A stretch of DNA of 64,000 bases from a bacterium Scap17 (GCA_013376735.1 VINJ01000001.1:3348001-3412000), one strand, 5' to 3'; counted from the stretch's first letter, positions 9,387-19,112 are shown. The notes: a model not told the origin generated them from the letters alone. Numbers and translations: made by a program.

Positions 9387-9438
9387 CAGACAGCAAAAGG
9401 CCCCGTCACCATTAAGTGACGGGGCCTTTTGCTGTCTG
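9387..9438. terminator. Bidirectional terminator with 23-bp perfect stem
   Basis: A 23-bp perfect inverted repeat (arms 9387-9409 and 9416-9438) surrounds a 6-base loop. The core AAAAGGCCCCGTCAC / GTGACGGGGCCTTTT supplies A and T tracts for both directions. It lies between two convergent genes, at 8967-9377 (+) and 9488-10105 (-). Confidence 0.88.
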
Positions 9439-9487
9439 GAGGGCCTGTTTCCAGCGCACGTGACGTCTTGCAGTTTCAGTTTCTGTC

Positions 9488-10105
9488 TCAGCCTCTGAGC
9501 TTCAGCATCGCTGGCGTGTCGATGTCGTGATGGATACCGACATCACCGACTGCCAACTGACGCAGCGCCTCGCGATGTCGCATGATCACCTCACGCGCGC
9601 CCTCACCGCCCTCAAGCGCCGCAAGCTCTGCCCACAGCGTCCGCCCGAACAGCACCGGATGCCCGGGCCTGCTGTCCTCGCCTTCAAGCCTCGGTCGCAC
9701 GATATGCACGCCATCTGCCTGGGCCTCGGCCTGAAGGGCATGAAAGGTCTGCGCCGTGATCTGCGCCATGTCCGCCAGCCATACCGCCGCCACCTGCACA
9801 TGCGCCAATCCAGCCTCATCACTGAGCTGACGGAAGGCATCGCCGAGACTCCCGCCGAGTCCGTTACCCGCCTGTGGCGCACGCCAGATTCGCCCGGCAT
9901 GCTCACGTGCGAACGCCTCTCCCAGCAGTGCGGCGGGATCATCGTCCTCACGCAGTAGCAGACGCCAGTCCACCTCACAGGACATGACCCGCGACAGCGT
10001 CGCTATCAACAGTGTCTGGCCATCCGCCAGACGCGCCTGGCGCTTGTCACTGCCGAAGCGGCGACTCTGCCCCGCGGCCATGACCAGGATGATCGACTCA
10101 TTCAT
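9488..10105 (-). CDS. MobA-like molybdopterin nucleotidyltransferase family protein
   Basis: This 205-residue protein belongs to the NTP-transferase family related to MobA/MocA, which attaches CMP or GMP to the molybdenum cofactor. The nucleotide-binding N-terminus ILVMAAGQSRRFGSDKR is diagnostic. The motif AVWLADMAQITAQTFHAL occupies the place where MobA proteins carry the metal-binding aspartate, and RPGHPVLFGR is the typical later motif. I start at the ATG at 10105, which has GGGAGG upstream, rather than the longer in-frame form. The adjacent XdhC-like gene and the molybdenum hydroxylase suggest it makes the MCD (cytosine dinucleotide) form of the cofactor for that enzyme. The CMP versus GMP choice is inference. 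Confidence 0.85.
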   Translation of the reverse strand: MNESIILVMAAGQSRRFGSDKRQARLADGQTLLIATLSRVMSCEVDWRLLLREDDDPAALLGEAFAREHAGRIWRAPQAGNGLGGSLGDAFRQLSDEAGLAHVQVAAVWLADMAQITAQTFHALQAEAQADGVHIVRPRLEGEDSRPGHPVLFGRTLWAELAALEGGEGAREVIMRHREALRQLAVGDVGIHHDIDTPAMLKLRG

Positions 10106-10137
10106 GGGCGGCCTCCCTGACTGTCTCCTGAGCGGCT

Positions 10138-11163
10138 TCACAGGCTCTCGCGAGCGCGGCCACGGCGGATGCGCACGATATCGGCCATCACCGCCAGCGC
10201 GATCTCGGCCGGTGTCTTGCTGCCCAGATTCAGCCCGATCGGCATCACGATGCGCGCGATCTCCTCGGCGCTGAGCCCACCGCTGCGCGCCAGCCGCTCG
10301 GCGCGTGCCGTTGAGGTACGCAGCGAACCCATCACGCCGATATAGAATGCGGGCTGGCGTACCGCCTCGATCATCGCCAGGTCATCGATACGCGGGTCGT
10401 GGGTCAGTGCGACCACGGCGGTGGCGGCATGACAGCCGCCGGCGGCGATGAAGCGTGACGGCAACTCGCGACGCAAGCTGACGCCCTCGAGCGGCGCCTT
10501 GCGAGCCTCCCAGTCGGCCAGTACTTCCTCGCGTGGCTCACAGATGATCACCTCGAAACCGAGACTGACGGCGAAGGCGGCGCAGGCTTCCGCCACCGGC
10601 GAGAGGCCCGCCAGCAGCAGACGCGCCACCGGCCCGACCCGCAGCTGATAGCCGCACGTCTGCCCCGCATGACCCTTGAGCGGCTCGACCCGTTCCCCCA
10701 GCCCGCTGTCGCATTCAAGCGTACGCGCGCCATCCCCCTCCAGCATCACCTGCCGCAGACGCGGCGTCTGGCCCTCGAGTGCCGCGCGCAGCGCCTCGAG
10801 GTGCGCGATGTCCGTGTCACAGGCGGTGAAGCGCTCGACCAGTACGTCCAGAATACCGCCGCAGGGCAAGGCAATCCCCGCACCCTGATGGCCGCCCTCG
10901 CCATAGCGGATCACCTGGGCGGGCGCGGTGAACTCCCCGTCAGCCAGGCGCGCCAGAAAGTCCTCCTCGACACAGCCGCCGGACAGCGAGCCACGATGTT
11001 GCCCATCGGCGCGCGCCACCAGCCAGGTGCCCGGCTCACGCGGTGAGGAACCGAAGGTGGCCAGCACCGTGCACAGCCAGATCGGGCGCGCGGATGGCTC
11101 GCCATCTGCGGGTGCCAGCCAGTCGATCGCCTGATGGATCACTTCAAGATCAAGGTGTTGCAT
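10138..11163 (-). CDS. XdhC/CoxI family molybdenum-cofactor insertion protein
   Basis: This 341-residue cytoplasmic protein is of the XdhC/CoxI type. Family members bind the molybdenum cofactor, promote its sulfuration and insert it into molybdenum hydroxylases. The N-terminal XdhC_CoxI domain shows ATFGSSPREPGTWLVAR, GSLSGGCVEEDF and GILDVLVERF. The C-terminal Rossmann-type domain has VALTHDPRIDDLAMIEAV and FYIGVMGSLRTS. The ATG at 11163 with GAGAG upstream is preferred over two TTG codons just before it. A hairpin at 11208-11245 separates it from the large subunit, so its expression may be partly independent. It precedes the MobA-like gene by 33 bp. Confidence 0.9.
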   Translation of the reverse strand: MQHLDLEVIHQAIDWLAPADGEPSARPIWLCTVLATFGSSPREPGTWLVARADGQHRGSLSGGCVEEDFLARLADGEFTAPAQVIRYGEGGHQGAGIALPCGGILDVLVERFTACDTDIAHLEALRAALEGQTPRLRQVMLEGDGARTLECDSGLGERVEPLKGHAGQTCGYQLRVGPVARLLLAGLSPVAEACAAFAVSLGFEVIICEPREEVLADWEARKAPLEGVSLRRELPSRFIAAGGCHAATAVVALTHDPRIDDLAMIEAVRQPAFYIGVMGSLRTSTARAERLARSGGLSAEEIARIVMPIGLNLGSKTPAEIALAVMADIVRIRRGRARESL

Positions 11164-11207
11164 CAACAATCTCTCATATCAGAAGCCAGCGCACGCTCTG
11201 AAGACTC

Positions 11208-11245
11208 GAAACCCGCCACCCGGGCATGCCGGAGTGGCGGGTTTC
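11208..11245 (-). terminator. Hairpin between large subunit and XdhC genes
   Basis: A 12-bp perfect stem (GAAACCCGCCAC with GTGGCGGGTTTC) encloses a 14-base loop. It follows the large-subunit stop by about 20 bp and lacks a T tract, so it could be a terminator or partial attenuator. Confidence 0.55.
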
Positions 11246-11266
11246 AGAGCCATTCGCTGGAGAAGG

Positions 11267-13651
11267 TCAGGCCTCGCTGAGCGCGGCCTTGAGCGCCGCC
11301 GGACGCATCGGCAGGTCACGCAGGCGCACGCCGACCGCATGATGAATGGCGTTGGCGATCGCCGGTGCGACCACCGTGGTGCCCGGCTCGCCGAGACCGA
11401 CCGGCATCTCGGTGCTGTCGACGAATTCGAGATCCATCTGCGGCACCTGATGCATGCGCAGCGGCTGGTAGGCGCCCAGATTCTGCGCCACAGGACCACC
11501 CTCGCGGTATTCGGTGCCTTCGTGCAGCGCCATCGAGACGCCCCACAGGAGCGAGCCTTCCAGCTGCGCCATGGCACCATCCGGATGCGCCAGCGTGCCG
11601 GCATCGACCACGCTGGTCAGCTTCTCGAGCTTGACCTCGCCCGTGCCGCGATCGACCTTGACCTGCGCCACACAGGCCACCCAGGTCGGCATGCTGCGTT
11701 CCTGACCGAAGCTCAATGCCACGCCCATGCCGGTGTCTGCTGGCAGGCTGTCGCGCTCGCTCCAGCCAGACTTCTCCATCACGCGCGTGAGCACGTTGCG
11801 CAGACGGTCGGCGCCGCCGGTGCTGACCGGCGCCTTGCCGGCATTGCGGCCTTCGGCGTCCAGCAGCGCAAGACGGAATTCGGCCGGGTCCTGGCTGGCC
11901 GCCAGCGCCAGCTCATCGATATGCTGTTCAACCGCCCACAGCGTCCAGCCCGGTGCGACCGAGCGCAGGTAGCCGGGCACGAAGGCCTCGTGAGCGACCT
12001 TGTTCTGCTGCGCCCAGACACGCTGGGTGCCGACGTTGTACCAGTGATCCGCGCCGCTGATGGAGAAGGAGTCCAGCTTGCCGCCGCCCTCGACCGCCTC
12101 TGCCAGGAAGGCCGGTATCAGGGCTGCCGTCGGCCAGCCGGCGGCGGCGGCGTGCTCGGAGGCCACGACACGCCCCTCGGCATCGAGACCGGAGCGCAGG
12201 CGCTGCACCGAGGGCGAGCGCACGCAATCGAAGCGGCTGTCATCCGGGCGCGTGAAGATCATCTTCACCGGACGCCCCACGGCCTTGGCCGCCAGCGCTG
12301 CCGGCACGGCGTAGTCACCGTGCAGACGACGGCCGAAACCACCGCCCAGATACAGCTGGTGATGGGTGACCTTGCCTTCCTCGAGCTCCAGCGCCTTGGT
12401 GACCAGTGAGGTCAGCAGGGACTGCTGCTGGTTGCCGCAGTGGATGTGCCAGTGGCCATCCTCTTCGTAGGCCAGCGCATTGGCCGGCTCCAGCGTGAAG
12501 TGCAGCACGCTTGAGGTGGTGAAAGTGGATTCCACCGTGGTGGCGGCATTCTCGAGCAGCGGCGCAGGGTCGCCCTGATCCACCAGCAACGAGCCATTGT
12601 CGCGGCTCGGCGAGCTGACCAGACGCTGGCCCTCGGCCTGGATCGCCGTCTCGTCGACCTGATAGCTGTCGCCCTTGCTCCACTCGACCTTGAGGAGATC
12701 GGTGGCACGCATCGCCGCCGAGAAATTGTCGGCGATGACCGCAAGCCAGCCCTGGCAGATGCCGGACGGGTCCTTGAGCTCGATGGTCTGGCGATAGCCG
12801 ATGACCTTGCGGGCCTCGCTGTCATCGACGGCGGTGACCTTGCAGCCGAAGCGGCTCGGCGGCATTACCGGACGCGCATGCAATGTCTTGCCGACACGCG
12901 CCTCGATCTCTGCCGGCAGGGTGTAGTCGATGCCGTAGACGGCCTGACCGTTGGTCTTGGGCGGCACGTCCAGCGCGTTGCCTTTGGTGCCCAGCACGCG
13001 ACGCTCGGAGGCCGGCTTGAGCTCGATGGCCGCAAGCTCCTCCTCGGAGAAGCTGCGCTCCAGCCCCGCCGCAACGATCTCGCCATAGCCCAGCGACTGA
13101 TCGCCACTGATGACGCGCCCCTTGCGCGCCTTGCAGCTCTCGACCGCCACGCCCATCTGCCGGGCGCCCGCCTCGATCAGCGCGATACGTCCCGCCGCAC
13201 CGGCCTGTGACAGCGGCTGGTAGCTCTGGTGAACCGACCAGCTGCCGCCGGTGATCATGTAGCCCCACTTGGGGGCGCTGTCGACGTAATCGACCTTGAC
13301 GCTGTCCCAGTCGGCCTCCAGCTCCTCGACCACCAGGCGCGCGAGGCTGGTAGCGACGTGCTGACCCATCTCGGACTTGGTGATATGCACGGTGACGGTG
13401 CCATCAGTGGCAATGGCGTACCACATGGTCGGCTCGAAGGCCCCGGCGGACAGCGTCTCGCTGGCCGAGCCCTTGCCGTCTGCCCCGGCGGCCAGCGCCG
13501 CGCCTGACACGCCGAAGGCCAGCATGGTGGAACCCGCCACACTGCCGATCAGGAAGCCACGCCGCGTGATACCGCCGCGACTGGAGGAAGTCTTGTGCGC
13601 GGCAGCAAGCTCGCGCTGATGCGCGGCCAGCTTGTCATCAAACCTTGCCAT
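11267..13651 (-). CDS. Molybdopterin-binding aldehyde/isoquinoline oxidoreductase large subunit, Tat-exported
   Basis: This 794-residue protein is the molybdenum-binding subunit of an IorB-like or aldehyde dehydrogenase-like hydroxylase of the xanthine oxidase family. A twin-arginine signal (ITRRGFLIGSVAGSTMLAFGVSGAALA, given here only as a position near residues 27-53) predicts export of the folded enzyme. The cofactor loop GGGFGRR and a late PVGLGEPGTT motif are visible; Glu 755 is the likely catalytic glutamate. I start at the ATG at 13651, which has GAGGAG upstream, and it overlaps the small-subunit stop by 14 bp. The substrate (aldehyde, N-heterocycle or other) is not determinable here. 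No cytochrome c subunit adjoins it. Confidence 0.9.
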   Translation of the reverse strand: MARFDDKLAAHQRELAAAHKTSSSRGGITRRGFLIGSVAGSTMLAFGVSGAALAAGADGKGSASETLSAGAFEPTMWYAIATDGTVTVHITKSEMGQHVATSLARLVVEELEADWDSVKVDYVDSAPKWGYMITGGSWSVHQSYQPLSQAGAAGRIALIEAGARQMGVAVESCKARKGRVISGDQSLGYGEIVAAGLERSFSEEELAAIELKPASERRVLGTKGNALDVPPKTNGQAVYGIDYTLPAEIEARVGKTLHARPVMPPSRFGCKVTAVDDSEARKVIGYRQTIELKDPSGICQGWLAVIADNFSAAMRATDLLKVEWSKGDSYQVDETAIQAEGQRLVSSPSRDNGSLLVDQGDPAPLLENAATTVESTFTTSSVLHFTLEPANALAYEEDGHWHIHCGNQQQSLLTSLVTKALELEEGKVTHHQLYLGGGFGRRLHGDYAVPAALAAKAVGRPVKMIFTRPDDSRFDCVRSPSVQRLRSGLDAEGRVVASEHAAAAGWPTAALIPAFLAEAVEGGGKLDSFSISGADHWYNVGTQRVWAQQNKVAHEAFVPGYLRSVAPGWTLWAVEQHIDELALAASQDPAEFRLALLDAEGRNAGKAPVSTGGADRLRNVLTRVMEKSGWSERDSLPADTGMGVALSFGQERSMPTWVACVAQVKVDRGTGEVKLEKLTSVVDAGTLAHPDGAMAQLEGSLLWGVSMALHEGTEYREGGPVAQNLGAYQPLRMHQVPQMDLEFVDSTEMPVGLGEPGTTVVAPAIANAIHHAVGVRLRDLPMRPAALKAALSEA

Positions 13652-14231
13652 GGGACGTCTCCTCGACAGCAGAATGGGACACGGTGCCTGCCGTGGCGCG
13701 CGGATCGAAGATGCCGACGCCGGCAGTCGTAGCCGTGGCATCGGTCTGCTGACCGTTCACCTGGCTGGTGGCACGCTCACTGGCGATGGTGGCGGCACGT
13801 TTCACGGCGCGATGGATGCGCACGTAGGCCATGCAGCGACAAAGATTGCCGGCCATGGCGGCGGTGACCTGCTCATCGGTGGGGTCGGGCGTGTTCTTGA
13901 GGAAGTCGGCGGCCTGCATGATCTGGCCGGACTGGCAGTAACCGCATTGCGGTACCTGCTCCTCGATCCAGGCCTGCTGCAGCGGGTGGTCATCGTTCTC
14001 GGCCAGCCCCTCGATGGTGACGATGTCACCACCCTCGGCTGCCAGTACCGGCAGGACACAGGTGCGCGCCGCTGTGCCATTCAGGTGTACGGTACAGGCA
14101 CCGCACTGGGCGATCCCGCAACCGAACTTGGTGCCGGTCAGACCCAGGTGCTCACGCAGCACCCATAACAGCGGGGTCTGCGGATCGACCTCGAGACTGA
14201 CGGCCTTGCCGTTCAGAGTGAAGTTGGCCAA
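13638..14231 (-). CDS. 2Fe-2S iron-sulfur subunit of the molybdenum hydroxylase
   Basis: This 197-residue electron-transfer subunit carries two 2Fe-2S clusters. The plant-ferredoxin-like site is CGIAQCGACTVHLNG with a later cysteine, and the helical domain has YCQSGQ and GNLCRCMAY. It should relay electrons from the molybdenum subunit at 11267-13651. I begin translation at a TTG at 14231 because GAGGAG stands six bases before it and the family N-terminus (ANFTLNGKAVSLEVD) follows. An in-frame ATG at 14399 would add 56 residues unlike any relative. The C-terminal 35 residues (after RAVKRAATIASE) form an unusual Thr/Ala-rich tail. Confidence 0.9.
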   Translation of the reverse strand: MANFTLNGKAVSLEVDPQTPLLWVLREHLGLTGTKFGCGIAQCGACTVHLNGTAARTCVLPVLAAEGGDIVTIEGLAENDDHPLQQAWIEEQVPQCGYCQSGQIMQAADFLKNTPDPTDEQVTAAMAGNLCRCMAYVRIHRAVKRAATIASERATSQVNGQQTDATATTAGVGIFDPRATAGTVSHSAVEETSHGKV

Positions 14232-14858
14232 GGGCTTCTCCTCAGGAGCATGAAGCAGGGGGCAGGGTTCGGACAACGCGTGCAGGCAGTCGTGGCCAGC
14301 CATGGCGTCAGCTGACTGACGTGGCGTGGGTTCGGCGTCAGGGACCGACCCCGGGCTGTGGACCTGGCACGATTCGAACCAGTGAATTCTACAGGTCACG
14401 ATCAGGCATCATGGTGCCATCAAGGAAACAGTGTGGTGTCGCTGAGCTCATCATGACCATGCAGATGCTGTCTTGCATGCGACACAGTATAGCGTTTCAC
14501 GCCTTGTCATCGGCAGATGTTTGCATGACATCGGTCCGCCTCGGGACAGGGGCGGTAGCGGTCGAGGACGATGGCAACGCCCCAGCGCGAGGGCTCCCGC
14601 GAAGGCATATGACTGGCTGGTATGGAATGAGAGTGTCGCAGACGCGTCTGACAGTGGCGTTTCCGGCATCTGTACTTTTATGAGAATAAAGTGAAATGTA
14701 GCGAGAGCCCTAATGTAGCGAGAGCCCTAATGTAGCGAGAGCCCTAATGTAGCGAGAGTCCTCAAGCAGGATGTCCCGCCCATGGCCAGCACCGGGTGCA
14801 GGAACCGCAAGAACCGCAAGAAAAACGACAATAACGATTGCCGGCATGAGGATCTGAC
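14232..14858. other. Divergent intergenic region with no convincing gene
   Basis: This 627-bp region separates the leftward molybdenum hydroxylase genes from the rightward MFS gene and should hold both promoters. Short open frames here have no ribosome sites or family resemblance. It contains a four-copy 17-bp tandem repeat at 14697-14764 and a short repeated CCGCAAGAA near 14805-14822. No regulator gene is present. Confidence 0.6.
14697..14764 (+). repeat. Four tandem copies of a 17-bp repeat
   Basis: The unit TGTAGCGAGAGCCCTAA occurs at 14697-14713, 14714-14730 and 14731-14747 without change. A fourth copy at 14748-14764 reads TGTAGCGAGAGTCCTCA, with two differences. It ends 94 bp before the MFS start codon. 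Its function is unknown. Confidence 0.95.
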
Positions 14859-16049
14859 ATGCAACTGAACTGGAAGGCAGCGATCGCGTTGGCAGCGCTG
14901 ATTCTCGCCATCAATACCGGGGCGCGCCAGGCGATGGGCTTCATGCTGCCACCGATGGCCAGCGAACTCACCTGGGGCATGGGGAGTCTGTCTTTTGCGC
15001 TGGCCATCCAGAATCTGGTCTTCGGGCTGGCCGCGCCCATCGCCAGCAAGCTGTCAGAGCGCGTCGGCACCCTCAGCGTCTTTCTGGTCGGTAGCCTGTG
15101 CTACGCGGTCGGCATGGGTATCACCGCCCTCTGGCCGACCCCGACGGCGTGGATGCTGGGCGCCGGCGTGCTGGCCGGTATCGGCATCGGGGCGACCACC
15201 TTCCCGCTGGTGCTGGCCGCCGTCACGCGCGTGGTTCCCCTTCGGCATCGTGGCATCGGGCTGGGTATCGCCTCGGCCGGCGGCTCCTTCGGGCAGCTGA
15301 TCTACTCGGTCGCGACCCCGATGCTGGTACTGATCGACTGGAAGATCGCCATGCTGGCGCTCGGCGCCAGCTGTCTGCTGCTGATTCCCATGGCCCTGCC
15401 GTTGCTGCGTCGCCCGGCGGCCGGCAGTGAGACACCGGCGGAGGATGTCCCGAGCCAGGGTCCACTGCTGCAGGACCGGCGCTTTCTGGCGCTCGCGGGT
15501 GGCTTCTTCGTCTGCGGCGTGCACGTCGCCTTCATCGCCACCCACCTGCCCAATTTCGTGGTCGCCTGCGGCCTGCCCCTGAACGTGGCCGGCAACACGC
15601 TGGCGATCATCGGCGCGCTCAATATCGCCGGCACCATCCTGTTCGGGGCCTGGGGCGGCCGCCGCCACCCGCCACAGCTGCTGATACTGATCTACGTGTG
15701 TCGCGCTGCGCTGGTGATGGCGATGGTGGTCATTCCGCCCAGCAGCGCCCTGCTCTACGCCTTCGGCGCGATCATGGGGGTGCTGTGGCTGTCGACGGTA
15801 CCGCTGACCAGCCAGGCCGTCGCACTCTACTTCGGTCAGAAGCGCCAGGCCTTCGTGTTCGGCATGGTGCTGGCCGCCCATCAGGTCGGAGCCTTCCTGG
15901 GAGCCTGGGGCGGCGGTGTGGTCTATCAGCTGACCGGCAGCTACGACCTGCTGTGGATCACCAGCGCTATCTTCGGCCTGCTGGCCGCGCTCGTGCACTG
16001 GCCGGTGCGCCGCGAGCCCAAGCGCAGGGTACAGCCACATCTGGCTTGA
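14859..16049 (+). CDS. MFS transporter, monocarboxylate/oxalate-type permease
   Basis: This 396-residue integral membrane protein has about twelve hydrophobic segments and a central cytoplasmic loop around residues 185-210 (RRPAAGSETPAEDVPSQ). It belongs to the major facilitator superfamily. The loop between TM2 and TM3 carries a degenerate family motif (SKLSERVGT). Motifs such as GIGIGATTFPLVLAAV and RHRGIGLGIASAGGSFGQ resemble oxalate/formate and monocarboxylate-type MFS members, but the substrate is a guess. A GAGGA ribosome site precedes the ATG. It is transcribed alone and divergently from the molybdenum hydroxylase, and it could import that enzyme's substrate or export its product. Confidence 0.85.
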   Translation: MQLNWKAAIALAALILAINTGARQAMGFMLPPMASELTWGMGSLSFALAIQNLVFGLAAPIASKLSERVGTLSVFLVGSLCYAVGMGITALWPTPTAWMLGAGVLAGIGIGATTFPLVLAAVTRVVPLRHRGIGLGIASAGGSFGQLIYSVATPMLVLIDWKIAMLALGASCLLLIPMALPLLRRPAAGSETPAEDVPSQGPLLQDRRFLALAGGFFVCGVHVAFIATHLPNFVVACGLPLNVAGNTLAIIGALNIAGTILFGAWGGRRHPPQLLILIYVCRAALVMAMVVIPPSSALLYAFGAIMGVLWLSTVPLTSQAVALYFGQKRQAFVFGMVLAAHQVGAFLGAWGGGVVYQLTGSYDLLWITSAIFGLLAALVHWPVRREPKRRVQPHLA

Positions 16050-16106
16050 GCGGTGCCACGGCTTCCACTCCTCAAACCTCAGACCTCTGATCACACCTCC
16101 ACACCG

Positions 16107-16141
16107 CACAGCCCCCACCGGCGAGACCGATGGGGGCTGTG
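16107..16141. terminator. Hairpin between convergent MFS and astB genes
   Basis: An 11-bp stem (CACAGCCCCCA with TGGGGGCTGTG) encloses a 13-base loop between two convergent genes, at 14859-16049 (+) and 16166-17512 (-). It has no long T tract but is well placed to end both transcripts. Confidence 0.65.
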
Positions 16142-16165
16142 TCGTTCATGGCTCAAGCCAGGCGA

Positions 16166-17512
16166 TCAGCGCTGGAAGGCGTAGACATTGCCAACCTTCA
16201 ACAGCTGCGTCAGCTCATCCAGTGCCACCAAGGTTTCCTCGGCCAGCTGCGGATCGGCAAGGTCTGCCGGCGTCAGGCTGTCACGGTAGTGACGCTTGAC
16301 CCAGTCACCCAGCTCGGCATGCAGCGTATCGCTCATCATCACGCGCCCAGACAGCGCGGCGCGCTCGGCGTCGCTGAGCACCACGCGCAGACGCAGACAG
16401 GCTGGGCCACCGCCATTGCGCATGCTCTGCTTCACGTCCTTGACCAGCACTTCGCCGATCGGGTTCGGGCCGGCCAGAATCGCATTCTGCAGTGCACTCC
16501 ATACCGCCTCGTTCTCCTGACACTCGCCCGGCACCACCAGCGTCATGCTGCCATCGTCGTTGGAGAGCAGCTGCGAATTGAACAGATAGGAGGAAACGGC
16601 ATCCTCGAGACTGACGGCTTCCAACGGTACACGGATCGGGATCAGCGGCGTGGACAGCTTGGCGCGAATCTCGTCGAGCACCGCCTCCTCATCGCGGAAG
16701 GCCAGCTCGTGATAGAACAACACCGGGCCATTGCCCACCGCGATGACGTCGTTGTGGAAGACACCGGCATCGATGGCGTCCGGGTGCTGCTGGGCGAACA
16801 CCACCTGGTCTTCGCCGAGACCATGCTGACGCGCGACGGCCTGACTGGCTTCCAGGGTCTGACGCGCCGGATAGCGACGCGGTTCGACGCCATCACCGCC
16901 GAAGGCCTGGCGGCCGTAGACGTAGAGATGCACGCCAGGACCGCCGTGGCCATCGCACAGCCGCGTATGGTTGGCGGCGCCCTCATCGGAGAAGGCCGGC
17001 GTCGCGGGCAGCGCGGGGTGATGCGCGAAGTGGCCATCGTCGGCGAAGATGGCGCCGAGGATGCGCCCGGTGGTCGCGGGTTCCAGGTAGCGGTGGAAGC
17101 TGGATTGCAGGTTGGCCGGCGTGAAGTGCACGCGGCCATCACCGCTGTCACGCGACGGCGTGACGGTGGCGGCGTTGGCGGTCCACATGCTGGAGGCGGA
17201 ACACACCGCGCGCAGCAGCTGCGGAGCCTGCTCGCTGGCCGCCTTCAACACCTGGGCGTTGCTGCCGGTGAAGCCGAGGTCGCGCAGTGCGCCGAGGTCC
17301 GGGCGCTGCTGCGGCAGCAGAATCCCCTGTGCATACCCCAGATCCGCCAGCGACTTCATCTTGTCGAGGCCCTGCAGCGCGGCTTCGCGTGGGTTGGAGG
17401 CCAGCCCGCCGTGGCGCATCGAGGCCACGTTGCCATGCGCCAGGCCGGCGTAGTTGTGGGTCGGGCCGACCAGGCCATCGAAATTGATCTCTTGATACGG
17501 AGTATCGGACAT
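16166..17512 (-). CDS. astB: N-succinylarginine dihydrolase
   Basis: This 448-residue cytoplasmic enzyme hydrolyses N2-succinylarginine to succinylornithine, ammonia and CO2, the second step of the arginine succinyltransferase (AST) pathway. The N-terminus [19 protein letters not shown] and the late [14 protein letters not shown] are strongly conserved in the family; Cys 372 in the latter is the probable nucleophile. The length is standard. A GGAG ribosome site precedes the ATG. It is the last gene of the leftward AST cluster, 100 bp after astD. In many pseudomonads astE follows at this position, but here a terminator and a convergent MFS gene come next. Confidence 0.96.
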   Translation of the reverse strand: MSDTPYQEINFDGLVGPTHNYAGLAHGNVASMRHGGLASNPREAALQGLDKMKSLADLGYAQGILLPQQRPDLGALRDLGFTGSNAQVLKAASEQAPQLLRAVCSASSMWTANAATVTPSRDSGDGRVHFTPANLQSSFHRYLEPATTGRILGAIFADDGHFAHHPALPATPAFSDEGAANHTRLCDGHGGPGVHLYVYGRQAFGGDGVEPRRYPARQTLEASQAVARQHGLGEDQVVFAQQHPDAIDAGVFHNDVIAVGNGPVLFYHELAFRDEEAVLDEIRAKLSTPLIPIRVPLEAVSLEDAVSSYLFNSQLLSNDDGSMTLVVPGECQENEAVWSALQNAILAGPNPIGEVLVKDVKQSMRNGGGPACLRLRVVLSDAERAALSGRVMMSDTLHAELGDWVKRHYRDSLTPADLADPQLAEETLVALDELTQLLKVGNVYAFQR

Positions 17513-17612
17513 GAAGGTCTCCTGCCACGACGCCTTGCCAGCTCAGCAAACAGGCACGGCGGGCGTCGTGGTCAACAATGGGTAAGCGGCAGCGGTGCCC
17601 GAATGGACGGCC

Positions 17613-19112
17613 TTACAGGCGGATACCGGCCGGCAGGTTCGCGGGCAGCGCCAGCGCCTCGGCTTCCATCGAGGCGACCGGATAGCTGACATAGTCGGCG
17701 GCGTAATAGGCACTGGGGCGATGGTTGCCGCTGTCGCCGATGCCACCGAAGGGCGCATCGCCGGAGGCGCCGGTGGTCTGGCGGTTCCAGTTGACGATGC
17801 CCGCGCGAATGCGCAGCAGGAAGTCATCCCAGTCAGCGCGATCGCCACCGATCAGCCCGGCCGAGAGGCCGTAGCGGGTGTCATTGGCCAGTGCGATGGC
17901 CTCATCCCAGTCGGCGTAGCGATGAATCTTGAGCAGCGGACCGAAGAATTCCTCGTCCTCGAGCGCAAGGCCAGTGACATCGATCAGCGCCGGGCTGAGC
18001 AGACTGGTGCCCTCTTCCAGCTGCTTCATGCGCACGATGACGTTGCCGCCCAGCGCTTCGAGATCATCCTGCGCCTTGAGCAGCCCCTCGGCCGCGGCGA
18101 CGCTTGCCAGGCCGCCATAGAAGGGGGCGTCCTGGGCGAACTGCCCCGCCACCCGCAGCTCACGCAGCGCCGTGGCCAATGTCTCGATCAGACGATCACC
18201 GACCTCGCCCTGCGGCACGATCAGGCGCCGCGCACAGGTACAGCGCTGACCGCCCGAGGCGAAGGCCGACTGGATGATCGCCAGTACCGCAGCGGCTTCA
18301 TCCTGCACATCGCGCACCACCAGCGGGTTGTTGCCGCCCAGCTCCAGCGCCAGCAGCTTGCCGACCTGACCGGCGAACTGGCGGTGCAGCAGCTTGCCGA
18401 TCTTGGCACTGCCGGTGAACAGCAGCCCATCGATGCCCTCGGACTGGGACAGGGCCTGGCCGACTTCCGCTGCGCCCTGCACCAGATTGATCACGCCGGC
18501 GGGCAGGCCCGCGGCCTCCCAGCACTGCAGGGTGAGATCGGCGGTAGCCGGGGTCAGCTCGGAGGGCTTGAACACGCAGGCATTGCCCGCCAGCAGCGCC
18601 GGTACCATGTGGCCGTTGGGCAGATGCCCCGGGAAGTTGTAGGGGCCAAAGACCGCCATCACGCCGTGCGGACGGTGGCGCAGGACTGCCTGAGTGCCCG
18701 CGACATCCTTGGCACGCTCGCCGGTACGCTCGTGATAGGCCTTCACCGAGATCGCGATCTTGCCGATCATCGCGCCGACCTCGGTGCGTGCTTCCCACAG
18801 CGGCTTGCCGGTTTCGCTGGCGATGCTGACCGCCAGCGCTTCACGATGCTGCTCCAGCTGATCGCGGAAGCGCTCCACCACCGCCAGACGCGCCTCGAAG
18901 CCCAGACGTGCCCAGGCCGGGAAGGCCTGACGCGCTGCCGCGACGGCCTGCTCGACCTGCGGGGCAGTGGCAGCGGCGCCCTGCCACAGACGTGCGTGGG
19001 AGACGGGGTCGGTCTTGGTGAAGAATGCGGCCTCGCCCGCTTGCCACGCGCCGTCGATGAAGAGCTGTTGACGCACGTTGAGTGTGGCGGGAGTCGAATT
19101 CGTAGTGGTCAT
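17613..19112 (-). CDS. astD: Succinylglutamate-semialdehyde dehydrogenase
   Basis: This 499-residue NAD-dependent aldehyde dehydrogenase oxidises N-succinylglutamate 5-semialdehyde to succinylglutamate, the fourth AST step. The catalytic pair is visible: Glu 257 in LALELGGNN and Cys 291 in [23 protein letters not shown] near the N-terminus is typical. I start at the ATG at 19112, which has GAGG six bases upstream. The longer open frame up to 19361 runs into the end of the aruG gene and is not family-like. It lies 151 bp after aruG, a longer gap than between the upstream genes. Confidence 0.96.
   Translation of the reverse strand: MTTTNSTPATLNVRQQLFIDGAWQAGEAAFFTKTDPVSHARLWQGAAATAPQVEQAVAAARQAFPAWARLGFEARLAVVERFRDQLEQHREALAVSIASETGKPLWEARTEVGAMIGKIAISVKAYHERTGERAKDVAGTQAVLRHRPHGVMAVFGPYNFPGHLPNGHMVPALLAGNACVFKPSELTPATADLTLQCWEAAGLPAGVINLVQGAAEVGQALSQSEGIDGLLFTGSAKIGKLLHRQFAGQVGKLLALELGGNNPLVVRDVQDEAAAVLAIIQSAFASGGQRCTCARRLIVPQGEVGDRLIETLATALRELRVAGQFAQDAPFYGGLASVAAAEGLLKAQDDLEALGGNVIVRMKQLEEGTSLLSPALIDVTGLALEDEEFFGPLLKIHRYADWDEAIALANDTRYGLSAGLIGGDRADWDDFLLRIRAGIVNWNRQTTGASGDAPFGGIGDSGNHRPSAYYAADYVSYPVASMEAEALALPANLPAGIRL

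Noticed and set aside
14359-14384. Sequence whose complement reads GGTTCGAATCGTGCCAGGTCC, reminiscent of a tRNA T-arm and 3' end (possible attachment-site remnant)
   Set aside because: The five T-stem pairs do not form, there is no acceptor or anticodon arm nearby, and no integrase or phage gene is present.
14232-14399. N-terminal extension of the 2Fe-2S subunit from an ATG at 14399
   Set aside because: The extra 56 residues are not family-like, and a TTG with a strong ribosome site stands exactly at the conserved N-terminus.
14697-14764. Possible CRISPR array
   Set aside because: The 17-bp units are directly adjacent with no spacers and no cas genes are nearby.
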